Assembly (NCBI GenBank): GCA_902801885.1
Contig: CADCJX010000001.1
Span: 67,961 to 131,960 of the forward strand
Reading direction: 5' to 3'
Length of the DNA: 64,000 nt
Source of the DNA: an uncultured Bacteroidia bacterium
Lineage (GTDB): Bacteria; Bacteroidota; Bacteroidia; Bacteroidales; UBA932
In this document: positions 46,947 to 55,425 of the stretch, piece after piece
Layout: each line of letters starts with the position of its first letter
How positions within the stretch are numbered: the stretch's first letter is position 1
Translations under genes and position numbers: made by a program
Notes under the pieces: generated by a model
Seen by the model: the letters and a program-made list of their open reading frames with translations, nothing else
The model's database searches: none
Told to the model about the DNA's origin: nothing

Positions 46947-47585
46947 TTATTTGTTTTGAGTTTCTTCCTTGAATATTTCCTCGAAAACTGAACGGAGACG
47001 TTCTTCATCTGCAATGACTTGCCGCAATTCCTCCAGTCTCGCGGCATTGCGTGACTCTGGTATGAACAGCTTCAGATAGCCACCGTAGTAGTATTTCTCA
47101 TGCAGGTGACTGACGAAGCGGTTCCAATGCTCCTCCTTGCCGAGTTCAGGATAATGCTCCAGGCCGAACTGGACAGTCCTGCGCAGGATCTTCATGGGGA
47201 TGATATCCCTGTCAGCCTCGGCGATTATCCTGCCGTAGATGCTTCTTGGTTCGCTTCCGCTCGATGCCCTGTGGTCTTCTGCTGCCTGGGCTATGGTTTC
47301 GATCTGCTCCTGGGTAAACCACTCTCCAAGGCGAGGGTCTTCCCGGATTATCCTTCCGGAAGCAAGATGATGGACTTCCCTGCCCTCCACCAGGCCGGTG
47401 TCATGGAAAGCCGCTGCAGCATAGACCATGTCGGGATCCACGTCATAGTGCCCGGCCAATGAGAGCGCCTCCTCGATCACGCTTCGGGCGTGGTCTTCCT
47501 TGTGTGCCTTGTCGAAAGATGAATAACGAGGGATAATCTCTCTCGCGACATATTCTTTCAATCCAGGGTCCAATTTCATAACCAT
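46947..47585 (-). CDS. HD-domain phosphohydrolase
   Basis: 212 residues. The HD metal site reads H-K-E-D-H (AHKEDHARSV), then A-A-A-F-H-D-T-G and, downstream, AAEDHRASSG and AEADRD. Such enzymes hydrolyse nucleotide or other phosphate esters; the substrate is not deducible. The start could be ATG 47585 or ATG 47579, and the difference is two residues. It follows the inositol-monophosphatase gene by 3 bp and precedes the GDPD gene by 10 bp, so the three form one operon. Confidence 0.83.
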   Translation of the reverse strand: MVMKLDPGLKEYVAREIIPRYSSFDKAHKEDHARSVIEEALSLAGHYDVDPDMVYAAAAFHDTGLVEGREVHHLASGRIIREDPRLGEWFTQEQIETIAQAAEDHRASSGSEPRSIYGRIIAEADRDIIPMKILRRTVQFGLEHYPELGKEEHWNRFVSHLHEKYYYGGYLKLFIPESRNAARLEELRQVIADEERLRSVFEEIFKEETQNK

Positions 47586-47588
47586 TTA

Positions 47589-48371
47589 TCAATAAGGAAG
47601 TTCCCGGAGATAACGTTCGACAGTGGAGACAAGTTCGGCACAACTTGACTCCTTGTTGGCTCCAATGACCATCCCAGGCTTGAAAATATCCAGGGTCCTG
47701 CCTCCGAAGCCGCAGAGGGTTCCTCCGGCCTCGGACACGATCAGGCTGGCTGCGGCGAAATCCCATGGCTGAAGCCTCATCTCGAAATAAAGTTCAATGC
47801 TTCCGGCAGCCAGCATGCAAAGTTCGATGGCAGAGGAGCCATAACGCCTGAAGTCGTTGCTGCGCATGTAGACATCGTAGATAATATCAGAACATGTCTT
47901 GGCGAACTCCTTCCTGTAGGTGCTCATAGCCGTGCAGAATATTCCGTCTTCAAAGGCTCTCCCTGAGACATGCAAAGGATTGCCGTTACAGAATGCCCCG
48001 GTGCCCTTTTCGGCAGTGTAGAGTTCATTTCGCCACGGAGAATAAACGACTCCGGCGCAGACTTTCCCGTTCCTGGCAAGTGCAACACTGATGCAGCAGT
48101 CCTGGCCTCCCCTCGCGTAATTGGCGGTCCCGTCAATGGGATCTATTATCCAGATTAACTCATGACTTATGTCATCCAAATCCTCTTCTTCGCACAGGAA
48201 ACCGCAGCCTGGCACCAGGGCGCTAAGGCGCTCTACGAGGAAATGCTGTACTGCTAGGTCGGAACTTGTGACCAGGTTCGCGGAGGACCCTTTCTCCATC
48301 ACGTCGAACCCGGAACGTACCATCAGGGAAGCTGCTTCCCTTACGATCGGGACTATCTTTTCAGTAAACAT
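47589..48371 (-). CDS. Inositol monophosphatase-family phosphatase
   Basis: 260 residues. The family motifs are present: FLCEEEDL (GEE-type metal site), WIIDPIDGTANYARG (motif A) and WDFAAASLIVSEAGG (motif B). Mg2+-dependent members dephosphorylate inositol phosphates, sugar phosphates or 3'-phosphoadenosine phosphosulfate; the sequence does not separate these. It starts a minus-strand operon with the HD-domain and GDPD genes. The alpha/beta hydrolase gene upstream ends 18 bp before its start and may be part of the same transcript. Confidence 0.9.
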   Translation of the reverse strand: MFTEKIVPIVREAASLMVRSGFDVMEKGSSANLVTSSDLAVQHFLVERLSALVPGCGFLCEEEDLDDISHELIWIIDPIDGTANYARGGQDCCISVALARNGKVCAGVVYSPWRNELYTAEKGTGAFCNGNPLHVSGRAFEDGIFCTAMSTYRKEFAKTCSDIIYDVYMRSNDFRRYGSSAIELCMLAAGSIELYFEMRLQPWDFAAASLIVSEAGGTLCGFGGRTLDIFKPGMVIGANKESSCAELVSTVERYLRELPY

Positions 48372-48389
48372 GATACAAAGGTAACATTT

Positions 48390-49625
48390 TTAAAGCTTCC
48401 TTATCCACGCAGCAATGTCGGAAAGGACCTCTTCCGAGATCGTCTCCTCAATTAGCTTGTACTCCTCTGCCTGGCCTGTGGAACAGTGCTGGAAGAGATG
48501 GTTCAGGTCAGGATAGACCTTCACTTTGGTCTTCCTCGATGCATAATTCCCTTTCCTGCCACGTGGAAGGTTCTTCTCTATCGTGGGGACATTGACTGCC
48601 GCTTCGACCTGGGTGTCTTTCTCCCCATTGAGGATCAATGCCGGAACACGGATTTCACGGATGTCGACGAGAGGATCATAGTCAATGAAGAAATCGAGCC
48701 AGGGATTCTTCTGAGCCTTTATGCTCTCACGGATCTGCTCTTTCGTAGGTGTCATGGGGTACCCTGCCTTCCGGAGGGCATTGATGTTTTGCAGCAGCAG
48801 GATGCTGTCCCCCTGGACTCCGGGACCGGCCAGGCTTACCAGGAAATCCACCTGCTTCCTGGAAGCGAGCATGAAGGCTATTTCCCCTCCCTCGCTGTGA
48901 CCGATTACCCCGATTTTATTGAACTTCCTGGTGTCCTTAAGCATATTCAGACCGGCAATGGCATCTTCCATGAAATCTTCGGTAGTTGCATTCGCGGCAT
49001 CCCCCTTCGATGCTCCGGCACCACGGTCGTCGTAGCGGAGGGTTGCAATCCCACGCCTGGCCAGGTAATCTGCAATCACGAGGAAAGGCTTATGGCCGAA
49101 AAGTTCTTCATTCCGGTTCTGGAGACCGCTCCCGCTGACCATTATCGCAACCGGAACCTTCTTCCTGCCATTCCATCCTTCCGGGAAGGTCAAGGTCCCT
49201 GAAAGAGTTGCCTCCCCGTTGGTAAAAGTCACTTCTTCAGTCTTGTAGGGGAAAGGCCCGGCGGGAGTCTGTGGCCTTGAGAGGACTCTGTTACCTGGAA
49301 CGAGGTCCAAAGGCAGGGACAGCCCCCTTTGTGAGAATCGACCCTTGATCTTCCCATCGGAGAGTCGTCCATGGTACTTTGCGTCCATGTCCTTCTGGCT
49401 GACACTGACCGAATCGGCTGAGATGAATTCCACGTCGGCGGGAATGTCGAAGGCCCCCTGGTCGGGGCTGTCCATGGTACACTTCCCATCTTCGAAGTGG
49501 AAGACTATTGCAAGTTTCGTTGTACCAAGGTTCAACTCTCCGTTCCAGACACCGGAAATGCCTTGTGCGAACAGGCCTGCCGCAGAGAGGGCAAGAGCCG
49601 TGAATATGGTTAAAACTCTCTTCAT
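48390..49625 (-). CDS. Secreted alpha/beta hydrolase (serine esterase/peptidase-like)
   Basis: 411 residues with a signal peptide (MKRVLTIFTALALSAAGLFAQ). Residues ~20-130 form a beta-rich N-terminal domain common in secreted Bacteroidetes hydrolases. The alpha/beta core has the nucleophile elbow GHSEGG, an oxyanion-type VSGSGLQNR, YDDRGAGASKG and a late His in PDLNHLFQH. It would hydrolyse an ester or peptide bond in the periplasm; the substrate is unknown. It stands upstream of the IMPase-HD-GDPD operon. Confidence 0.87.
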   Translation of the reverse strand: MKRVLTIFTALALSAAGLFAQGISGVWNGELNLGTTKLAIVFHFEDGKCTMDSPDQGAFDIPADVEFISADSVSVSQKDMDAKYHGRLSDGKIKGRFSQRGLSLPLDLVPGNRVLSRPQTPAGPFPYKTEEVTFTNGEATLSGTLTFPEGWNGRKKVPVAIMVSGSGLQNRNEELFGHKPFLVIADYLARRGIATLRYDDRGAGASKGDAANATTEDFMEDAIAGLNMLKDTRKFNKIGVIGHSEGGEIAFMLASRKQVDFLVSLAGPGVQGDSILLLQNINALRKAGYPMTPTKEQIRESIKAQKNPWLDFFIDYDPLVDIREIRVPALILNGEKDTQVEAAVNVPTIEKNLPRGRKGNYASRKTKVKVYPDLNHLFQHCSTGQAEEYKLIEETISEEVLSDIAAWIRKL

Positions 49626-49685
49626 ACCATCATCATTTATTGGTATTCTAAAGATACGGCTTTTTATCTTTTCAAGCCAAATAAT

Positions 49686-49693
49686 TATTTTTG
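49686..49693 (+). promoter_or_regulatory. -7 promoter element of the FMN-binding protein gene
   Basis: TATTTTTG matches TAnnTTTG and ends only 4 bp before the ATG at 49698, which predicts a leaderless or nearly leaderless transcript. Confidence 0.5.
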
Positions 49694-49697
49694 CAGC

Positions 49698-50114
49698 ATG
49701 AAAACTAAACTAACAAATATTGCATTTGCAGCTGCTCTGTTACTAGTAGGGGCAATCCTCACAGCGCAGTCACCGGTCAAAGATCCGGCGAAGAGAATCC
49801 TGGGAGGAGGTCTTGTTTCAATCCTTACCGAGACACTCTGCGAAGACGTTGAGGGTTACATCGGCCCCACTCCTCTTGACATCAGGATCAAGAACGACAC
49901 GATAACAGACATCATAGCGCTTGACAACGAGGAGACTCCGGCCTACTTTGCTAAGGCTGCCAAGGTCCTGGAAAAATGGATAGGTCTCACCCCAAAAGAG
50001 GGGTTGGACCTCGAAGTGGATGCCATCACTGGAGCTACCTTCTCATCTGATGCTCTGATCGCCAATGTCAAGGCAGGGCTCAAGAAAGCGCTTGAGAAAC
50101 CCAAGGAAGATTGA
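49698..50114 (+). CDS. Secreted FMN-binding domain protein
   Basis: 138 residues with a signal peptide (MKTKLTNIAFAAALLLVGAI). The C-terminal part has the flavinylation-type motif D-A-I-T-G-A-T at ~108-114, as in FMN_bind domains of RnfG/NqrC-like proteins, where the Thr carries covalently bound FMN added by ApbE. The preceding AYFAKAAKVLEKWIGLTPKEG fits the domain. It is a single-domain member of unknown redox partner. Its stop overlaps the TTG start of the next gene by 4 bp (TTGA). Confidence 0.82.
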   Translation: MKTKLTNIAFAAALLLVGAILTAQSPVKDPAKRILGGGLVSILTETLCEDVEGYIGPTPLDIRIKNDTITDIIALDNEETPAYFAKAAKVLEKWIGLTPKEGLDLEVDAITGATFSSDALIANVKAGLKKALEKPKED

Positions 50115-51292
50115 GAGTTGCGGTCATAGGAGCGGGTGCTGCCGGATGCTTCTGCTCAATAGAGCTGAAGCGAAGGCTGCCAGAGGCCAGGGTAGATGTC
50201 CTTGAAAAAGGAAGCAGACCACTGGCCAAAGTCGCTGTTACCGGCGGCGGACGCTGCAACCTAACCAACTCTTTCGAAGGAATATCTTCCCTTGCTGAAG
50301 CCTATCCACGTGGCGATAAACTGATACGGAAGGTGTTCCGTTCCTTCAGCCCTGAAGACACGGTAAAATGGTTTGAGGACGAAGGTGTCGAACTTGTCCT
50401 TCAGGAAGACCATTGCTATTTCCCGGCTTCACAGGATGCCATGCAGATCGTAAGTCTGCTTCTTCAGAGAATGAGGCAGCTTGGTGTGAACGTCCTCACC
50501 GGAAGGAAAGTGGATAGCATCAGAGAATTGTTCGGGGAATATGATTCAGTCGTAGTGGCACCCGGAGGTTTACCGAAGCCGGAAGGCTACTCGATATTCG
50601 ATGGCCTCGACTTGGAAATAGTTCCGCCTGTACCGTCCCTGTTCACGTTCAATCTACCTGGAAGTCCGGTTCGTGAACTCATGGGGACCGTTGTGGAAGA
50701 TGCCGTAGCCTCACTTGCCGGTACCAAGTTCAGAGCAGAAGGTCCTCTGCTTATCACCCACTGGGGAATGAGCGGCCCGGCCATCCTGAAACTGTCTTCT
50801 TACGCAGCACGGCATCTCTCTGATTCTGGTTACAAGTCCACCCTTCTCGTAAACTGGCTTGGCGGGGCTGGAGAAGGAAACGCCAGGGACATCCTCAGGG
50901 CCATAGCAGAGAAGAATCCTCTCAAGCAGGTCGTCAACTTCCGTCCGGAGCCTGTCCCTTCCAGGCTATGGACTTACCTGGTCACAAAAAGCAAGATAAA
51001 AGAGGACTCCAGATGGGCGGAGATAGGTCCTAAAGGCATGAACCGCCTGGTGGACACCTTGCTCAACGACACTTATGAGGTGCGTGGCCAAAGCCGGTTC
51101 AAGGAAGAATTCGTGACCTGCGGAGGTGTTTCACTAAGGAATATCGACTACAACACTCTCGAATGCAAGAGCCGTCCCGGACTCTATTTCGCAGGGGAAG
51201 TCCTGGATGTCGATGCTATCACCGGAGGATTCAATCTACAGGCTGCATGGTCAATGGGTTACCGTGTAGCGCAATCCATATCAGAAAAATAG
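50111..51292 (+). CDS. BaiN/YhiN-family NAD(P)/FAD-dependent oxidoreductase, TTG start
   Basis: 393 residues of the HI0933/BaiN family. The dinucleotide-binding loop is GAGAAG at ~7-12 (VAVIGAGAAGCFCS), followed by the family-specific AKVAVTGGGRCNLTN. The C-terminal FAD region is GLYFAGEVLDVDAITGGFNLQAAWSMG. In gut bacteria BaiN-like proteins are linked to bile-acid dehydroxylation chemistry, but most homologues have unknown substrates. The start is TTG at 50111, since there is no ATG before VAVIGAG. It overlaps the FMN-binding protein stop, so the two flavoproteins are coupled. Confidence 0.88.
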   Translation: MRVAVIGAGAAGCFCSIELKRRLPEARVDVLEKGSRPLAKVAVTGGGRCNLTNSFEGISSLAEAYPRGDKLIRKVFRSFSPEDTVKWFEDEGVELVLQEDHCYFPASQDAMQIVSLLLQRMRQLGVNVLTGRKVDSIRELFGEYDSVVVAPGGLPKPEGYSIFDGLDLEIVPPVPSLFTFNLPGSPVRELMGTVVEDAVASLAGTKFRAEGPLLITHWGMSGPAILKLSSYAARHLSDSGYKSTLLVNWLGGAGEGNARDILRAIAEKNPLKQVVNFRPEPVPSRLWTYLVTKSKIKEDSRWAEIGPKGMNRLVDTLLNDTYEVRGQSRFKEEFVTCGGVSLRNIDYNTLECKSRPGLYFAGEVLDVDAITGGFNLQAAWSMGYRVAQSISEK

Positions 51293-51293
51293 T

Positions 51294-51301
51294 TATATTT
51301 G
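51294..51301 (+). promoter_or_regulatory. -7 promoter element of the MATE gene
   Basis: TATATTTG matches TAnnTTTG and lies 20 bp before the ATG at 51322, overlapping nothing else. Confidence 0.6.
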
Positions 51302-51321
51302 TAGGTTTCCCTTTGAAACCA

Positions 51322-52737
51322 ATGGCTGAAAGCAGAAAGGACATATTGCTGGCGATGATCCGTGGTGGCCGGCAAATGACCATCAGGCAGCAGATAATGC
51401 TGGCTGTTATGCTAAGTCTTCCTGCGATCCTGGCCCAGACCTCATCGATGCTGATGCAGTACATTGATGCCGGCATGGTCGGCCGCCTTGGAGCGAACCC
51501 TTCTGCATCCATAGGCCTCATCTCCACTAGTACATGGATCCTGGGAGGCTTTACGGCTGGTGCATGCTCCGGTTTTTCCGTACAAGTTGCCCACCTTTGC
51601 GGAGCGAAGGATTTCAAAGGTGCGAGGGCAGTCCTCAGGCAAGGGCTGACGTCGGTCCTGATCCTCAGTCTGATCCTGGCTACCATTGGGATAGCTCTCA
51701 GCGGTCCCCTTCCCAGGTGGCTTGGAGGCAGTCCGGAAATAGTCTCAGATGCATCGAAGTATTTCCTTATCTATTCAGCCTTCATCCCTGTAGGTGCAGC
51801 CGGATGGGCAGCCAGTGCAATGCTCCAGGCCAGCGGCAACATGAAGATCCCCAGTTTCATGTACACCGGGATGTGTATTCTGGACGTGATTTTCAATTAC
51901 ATATTCATATTCCTTTGCGATATGGGAGTTGCTGGTGCAGCTTTGGGAACAGGCCTCTCCGAATTGGTCACTTCGGCATTTTCAGTTTGGTACGTGCTCT
52001 TCAGGTCGAAGGAATTGAACATAAAAGGAGAGCCGGGGACTTTCATACCCAAGCGCAATACCATTGACAACGCATGGAGCATTACCGCTCCTATGTGGCT
52101 CCAGAACATAATCATGAGGGGGGCCTATGTAATGAGTACGATTATTGTAGCTCCTCTGGGGGCTATCGCCATAGCAGCTAATGCCTTTGCGATTACTGCG
52201 GAGAGTTTCTGCTACATGCCGTCATACGGAATCGAGGAAGCTTCAACGACATTGATCGGACAAAGCCTTGGTGCTGCGCGGAGAGACATTGCAAAGCGGT
52301 TCTCCAGGATTACAATGACGATGGGAGCCTTGATCCAGACCTTCCTTGCCGTGTTGATGTTCATATTCGCACCTCAACTTATGGGGCTTCTGAGCATAGA
52401 CCCGGATGTAGTTGCCCTGGGAGCAAAGGTCCTGAGGATCGAAGCATTCGCAGAAACCATGTACGCCCTCTCGATCGTAGGCTATGGATGCTGTGTCGGT
52501 GCCGGAGACACTCTGGTACCAAGCTTGATGAATTTCATCAGCATGTGGCTGGTGAGGATAGGACTGGCTTTCGTGCTGACTCCGAAATTCGGGCTTGTTG
52601 GTTACTGGATCGCCATGTGCGCGGAACTGAATGTCAGGGGCATCCTCTTCCTTTGGCGCCTGAGGGGTGAGAAATGGATGAAGCACAAGGTCACCGGAGA
52701 CCGGGAGGAAGGCGCATTGGAATACGTTGAAATATAA
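51322..52737 (+). CDS. MATE-family multidrug efflux transporter
   Basis: 471 residues from ATG 51322 (MAESRKDILLAMIRGGRQMT). Twelve membrane helices in two halves, with the family-typical LPAILAQTSSMLMQYIDAGMVGRLG in helix 1, SVQVAHLCGAKDFKGAR in the first half, and NAFAITAESFCYMPSYGIEEASTTLIGQSLGA in the second half. It exports drugs or metabolites using an Na+ or H+ gradient. An upstream extension to 51163 lies inside the BaiN-like gene and is rejected. The DUF3737 gene follows after 15 bp. Confidence 0.92.
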   Translation: MAESRKDILLAMIRGGRQMTIRQQIMLAVMLSLPAILAQTSSMLMQYIDAGMVGRLGANPSASIGLISTSTWILGGFTAGACSGFSVQVAHLCGAKDFKGARAVLRQGLTSVLILSLILATIGIALSGPLPRWLGGSPEIVSDASKYFLIYSAFIPVGAAGWAASAMLQASGNMKIPSFMYTGMCILDVIFNYIFIFLCDMGVAGAALGTGLSELVTSAFSVWYVLFRSKELNIKGEPGTFIPKRNTIDNAWSITAPMWLQNIIMRGAYVMSTIIVAPLGAIAIAANAFAITAESFCYMPSYGIEEASTTLIGQSLGAARRDIAKRFSRITMTMGALIQTFLAVLMFIFAPQLMGLLSIDPDVVALGAKVLRIEAFAETMYALSIVGYGCCVGAGDTLVPSLMNFISMWLVRIGLAFVLTPKFGLVGYWIAMCAELNVRGILFLWRLRGEKWMKHKVTGDREEGALEYVEI

Positions 52738-52752
52738 CAGAACTAACGATAA

Positions 52753-53595
52753 ATGGAAATAATTGTAAATCAGGAATTTGGCGGTGAACGTCCGTTGTAT
52801 TGCAAGAAAGACCTCTATCTCGAGAATGTAATCATCCACGCAGGTGAGTCAGGCCTTAAGGAGACGGCTGACATTACTGCCGTAAAGTGCCGCTTCGAAG
52901 GCAAGTATCCCCTTTGGGAATGCGACGGTTTCGTTGTCAGGGACAGCATACTCACCGTAGGAGCCCGTTCCGGACTCTGGTATTCCCGCAACGGAGAGCT
53001 TTACAATACTATCATCGATGCACCGAAGACCTTCCGCAGGATGGACGGCATCAAGATGAAAGACTGCTGGATTCCAGGAGGCACGGAAACTTTCTGGGAC
53101 TGCAGCAACATCGACGTCAGGGATTGTGTGATCGAAAGGGCCGACTACGTGTTCATGCACTGCGAGAACATCTTTCTTGAGAATGTCAAGCTCCAGGGCA
53201 ACTATGGCTTCCAGTACGCCAAGAATGTCGAGATCCACAACTGCGTGCTCAACTCCAAAGACTCATTCTGGGAGGCTGAAAACGTGACAGTGTACGATTC
53301 CGTAATCAACGGTGAATACCTTGCCTGGTATTCCAAGAACGTCAAGCTTGTCCGCTGCCACATAACCGAGACACAGCCCCTCTGTTACTGCGACGACCTG
53401 GTTCTAGAAGACTGCACCTTCGGGTCCGACAGCGACCTGGTCTTTGAGTATTCATCCGTCAATGCCACCGTCAAAGGGCACGTGGTTTCCATAAAGAATC
53501 CTCGTACCGGTCACATCCATGCGGGAAGCGTGGGCGAGATAATAATCGACGGGAACATCAAGGGACCCGGCGACTGCGTGATCACCACTGACTAG
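52753..53595 (+). CDS. DUF3737 beta-helix protein
   Basis: 280 residues matching DUF3737, a cytoplasmic right-handed beta-helix family. The sequence is a ladder of short coils with N/D-C-x-I/V repeats (VRDSILTVG, MKDCWIPGG, VRDCVIERA, LENVKLQGN, IHNCVLNSK). There is no signal peptide. Similar to pectate-lyase-like folds in shape, but no catalytic residues are evident, so the role is unknown. It is 15 bp after the MATE gene and likely shares its transcript. Confidence 0.8.
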   Translation: MEIIVNQEFGGERPLYCKKDLYLENVIIHAGESGLKETADITAVKCRFEGKYPLWECDGFVVRDSILTVGARSGLWYSRNGELYNTIIDAPKTFRRMDGIKMKDCWIPGGTETFWDCSNIDVRDCVIERADYVFMHCENIFLENVKLQGNYGFQYAKNVEIHNCVLNSKDSFWEAENVTVYDSVINGEYLAWYSKNVKLVRCHITETQPLCYCDDLVLEDCTFGSDSDLVFEYSSVNATVKGHVVSIKNPRTGHIHAGSVGEIIIDGNIKGPGDCVITTD

Positions 53596-53603
53596 CGTGG
53601 TTT

Positions 53604-53634
53604 TTTGTTTTATATTTCTAAATAAGTATCTTTG
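53604..53634 (+). promoter_or_regulatory. Promoter of cassette A (DUF6057 gene)
   Basis: TTTG at 53604-53607, exactly 19 bp, then TATCTTTG at 53627-53634 is a full match to the Bacteroidetes TTTG-N19-TAnnTTTG promoter, 29 bp before the ATG at 53664. It is the clearest promoter in the window. Confidence 0.8.
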
Positions 53635-53663
53635 TTTCAGGAATATAAAGGTCAAACAAAAGG

Positions 53664-55409
53664 ATGTCCGGGATTCGCAGGATCATATCAATCGGGATGA
53701 CGGTGCTCTTTGGCATCGCCATCTATTGTTTCTACTCTCTGAAATACCCCTACCACCTGCACTTCCAGGAACAGTACCAGCTCTTCGAGTTTACTTGGGC
53801 TTATTTCCTCAGGGTCTCCAGCGTCCCCGGAGGTCTGGCTGACTGGATCGGAAGATTCCTGACGCAATTCTGCTACTATGCTCCCGCCGGAGCAGCAGTT
53901 ATCGCCCTGCTGCTTTGCTCAGTCCAATTGCTGACTTTCGCTGCAGCCAGGAAGAAGAACCTGTCGACTTATGCCCTGAGTTTCCTCCCTGTCATTCCCC
54001 TGATAGCATTCTATTGCGATGAGAATGCGCTGTTAGGAGGGACAGTTGCTATCGCCATCTTGCTTGCGGCGAGTGCCCTGTGCAGGCAGATTCGTGACAG
54101 GAGGCTCCGGCTCATTATAGAAGCCGCACTTATTCCTGTACTGTACATGGCTTGTGGAAGCCTGACTGTTTTCTACGTCCTGATCACAATCCTTTCCGAA
54201 TGTATTGAAAACAAGGCCAAGGCACTTCCATTTGCCCTGATTTCGACAGTACTTGCTGTCGCCTGCCTATTAATAGCAGTACATATATTCCCATATGTCC
54301 TGGAACGCCTTGTACTGGGAGTCCACTACTACCGCTATCACAACATCCTTCCGGTAATGCTTTGGGTTGCCGGTCTATTCACTGCTGTGACGGCATGCCT
54401 GGGTTCATTGGAATTTTGGGACGGATTATCCAGGAAGCACATCCTTTCAGGATCGCTTATCTACTGTCTTCTTGTCCTACTTGGAACCGGCCTCACCATA
54501 AAGTCTGCCGACTGGGCCAAGGAAGAGTGGATGCACTATGATTTCATGGTCAGGATGGAGATGTGGAACCGTATAATGATGACAGCTGACAGGAAGAATC
54601 CTGACAAGCCAATGACAGTCTCCTGCCTCAATCTTGCCCTCTCCAAGACCGGCAGGATGAGCGACCACCAGTTCGACTATTTCCAGAACGGACCTGAAGG
54701 ACTCATTCCTGCATTCAAGGGGGACTTCACCAGCCCTGTACCCACCGGAGAGATTTACTGGCATCTCGGCATGGTCAACACCGCCCAGCACTACGCTTTC
54801 GAAGCCCAGGAGGCCATCCCGGATTTCCAGAAGAGTGCGCGTCTGTACAAACGCCTGGCCCAGACAAACATCGTCAACGGTGACTGGGGAGTTGCACGTA
54901 AATATCTCAAGTCCCTCCATAACACTCTTTTCTACCGCCGTTGGGCAGACGAGACTGTCGCCCTCCTCGACTCCGGAGAGATCTTCGAAAAGAGACCGGA
55001 GCTTGCAAGGGCCAGGGATCTCCGCCTAAAGGAACATGATTTCCTATTCAGCGAGACTGAAATGGACTCCATGCTGGGATTGCTCCGCGTTGAAAATCCT
55101 TCGAATGACATAGCATTGGATTACATGATGTCCTGGTGCCTTCTCAAGAAAGATCTAGGACGTTTCGTGGAGTTGATAGGTATGGTAACGGCTCCTACGA
55201 TGCCTAAATCCTACCAGGAAGCCCTGCTGCTGCGTTGGGTCCTCACCCATGACAGCTTCGAAGGCCTCCCCTCCTACCTCCTTCCTGTCCATGCCCAGCG
55301 CATCAGCAGGTTCATAAACGACCTTCAGGCAGGCAAGAAAGAAGATCAGATGCTCCGCGACTACGGTGACACTTACTGGTTCTACTACTATTTCAGATAC
55401 CGCAGCTGA
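53664..55409 (+). CDS. DUF6057-type polytopic membrane protein with helical-repeat C-terminal domain (cassette A)
   Basis: 581 residues. The N-terminal ~300 residues hold about eight membrane helices. The C-terminal ~280 residues are soluble and helical, with TPR-like pairs (GEIYWHLGMVNTAQHYAFEA, LYKRLAQTNIVNGDWGVARK, YLKSLHNTLFYRRWADE, DIALDYMMSWCLLKKDLGRF). The QTNIVNGDW...YL and SNDIALDYMMSW..LLKKDL segments recur in the two other copies at the right end (ETNLVTGDFEAASKYL; NKMALDYLLCYDLLTKDL). I assign it to DUF6057 by layout. No known function. It precedes the heme-motif propeller gene by about 16 bp, and is driven by a strong promoter. Confidence 0.75.
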   Translation: MSGIRRIISIGMTVLFGIAIYCFYSLKYPYHLHFQEQYQLFEFTWAYFLRVSSVPGGLADWIGRFLTQFCYYAPAGAAVIALLLCSVQLLTFAAARKKNLSTYALSFLPVIPLIAFYCDENALLGGTVAIAILLAASALCRQIRDRRLRLIIEAALIPVLYMACGSLTVFYVLITILSECIENKAKALPFALISTVLAVACLLIAVHIFPYVLERLVLGVHYYRYHNILPVMLWVAGLFTAVTACLGSLEFWDGLSRKHILSGSLIYCLLVLLGTGLTIKSADWAKEEWMHYDFMVRMEMWNRIMMTADRKNPDKPMTVSCLNLALSKTGRMSDHQFDYFQNGPEGLIPAFKGDFTSPVPTGEIYWHLGMVNTAQHYAFEAQEAIPDFQKSARLYKRLAQTNIVNGDWGVARKYLKSLHNTLFYRRWADETVALLDSGEIFEKRPELARARDLRLKEHDFLFSETEMDSMLGLLRVENPSNDIALDYMMSWCLLKKDLGRFVELIGMVTAPTMPKSYQEALLLRWVLTHDSFEGLPSYLLPVHAQRISRFINDLQAGKKEDQMLRDYGDTYWFYYYFRYRS

Positions 55410-55425
55410 CAAGATGACCCTCGAC

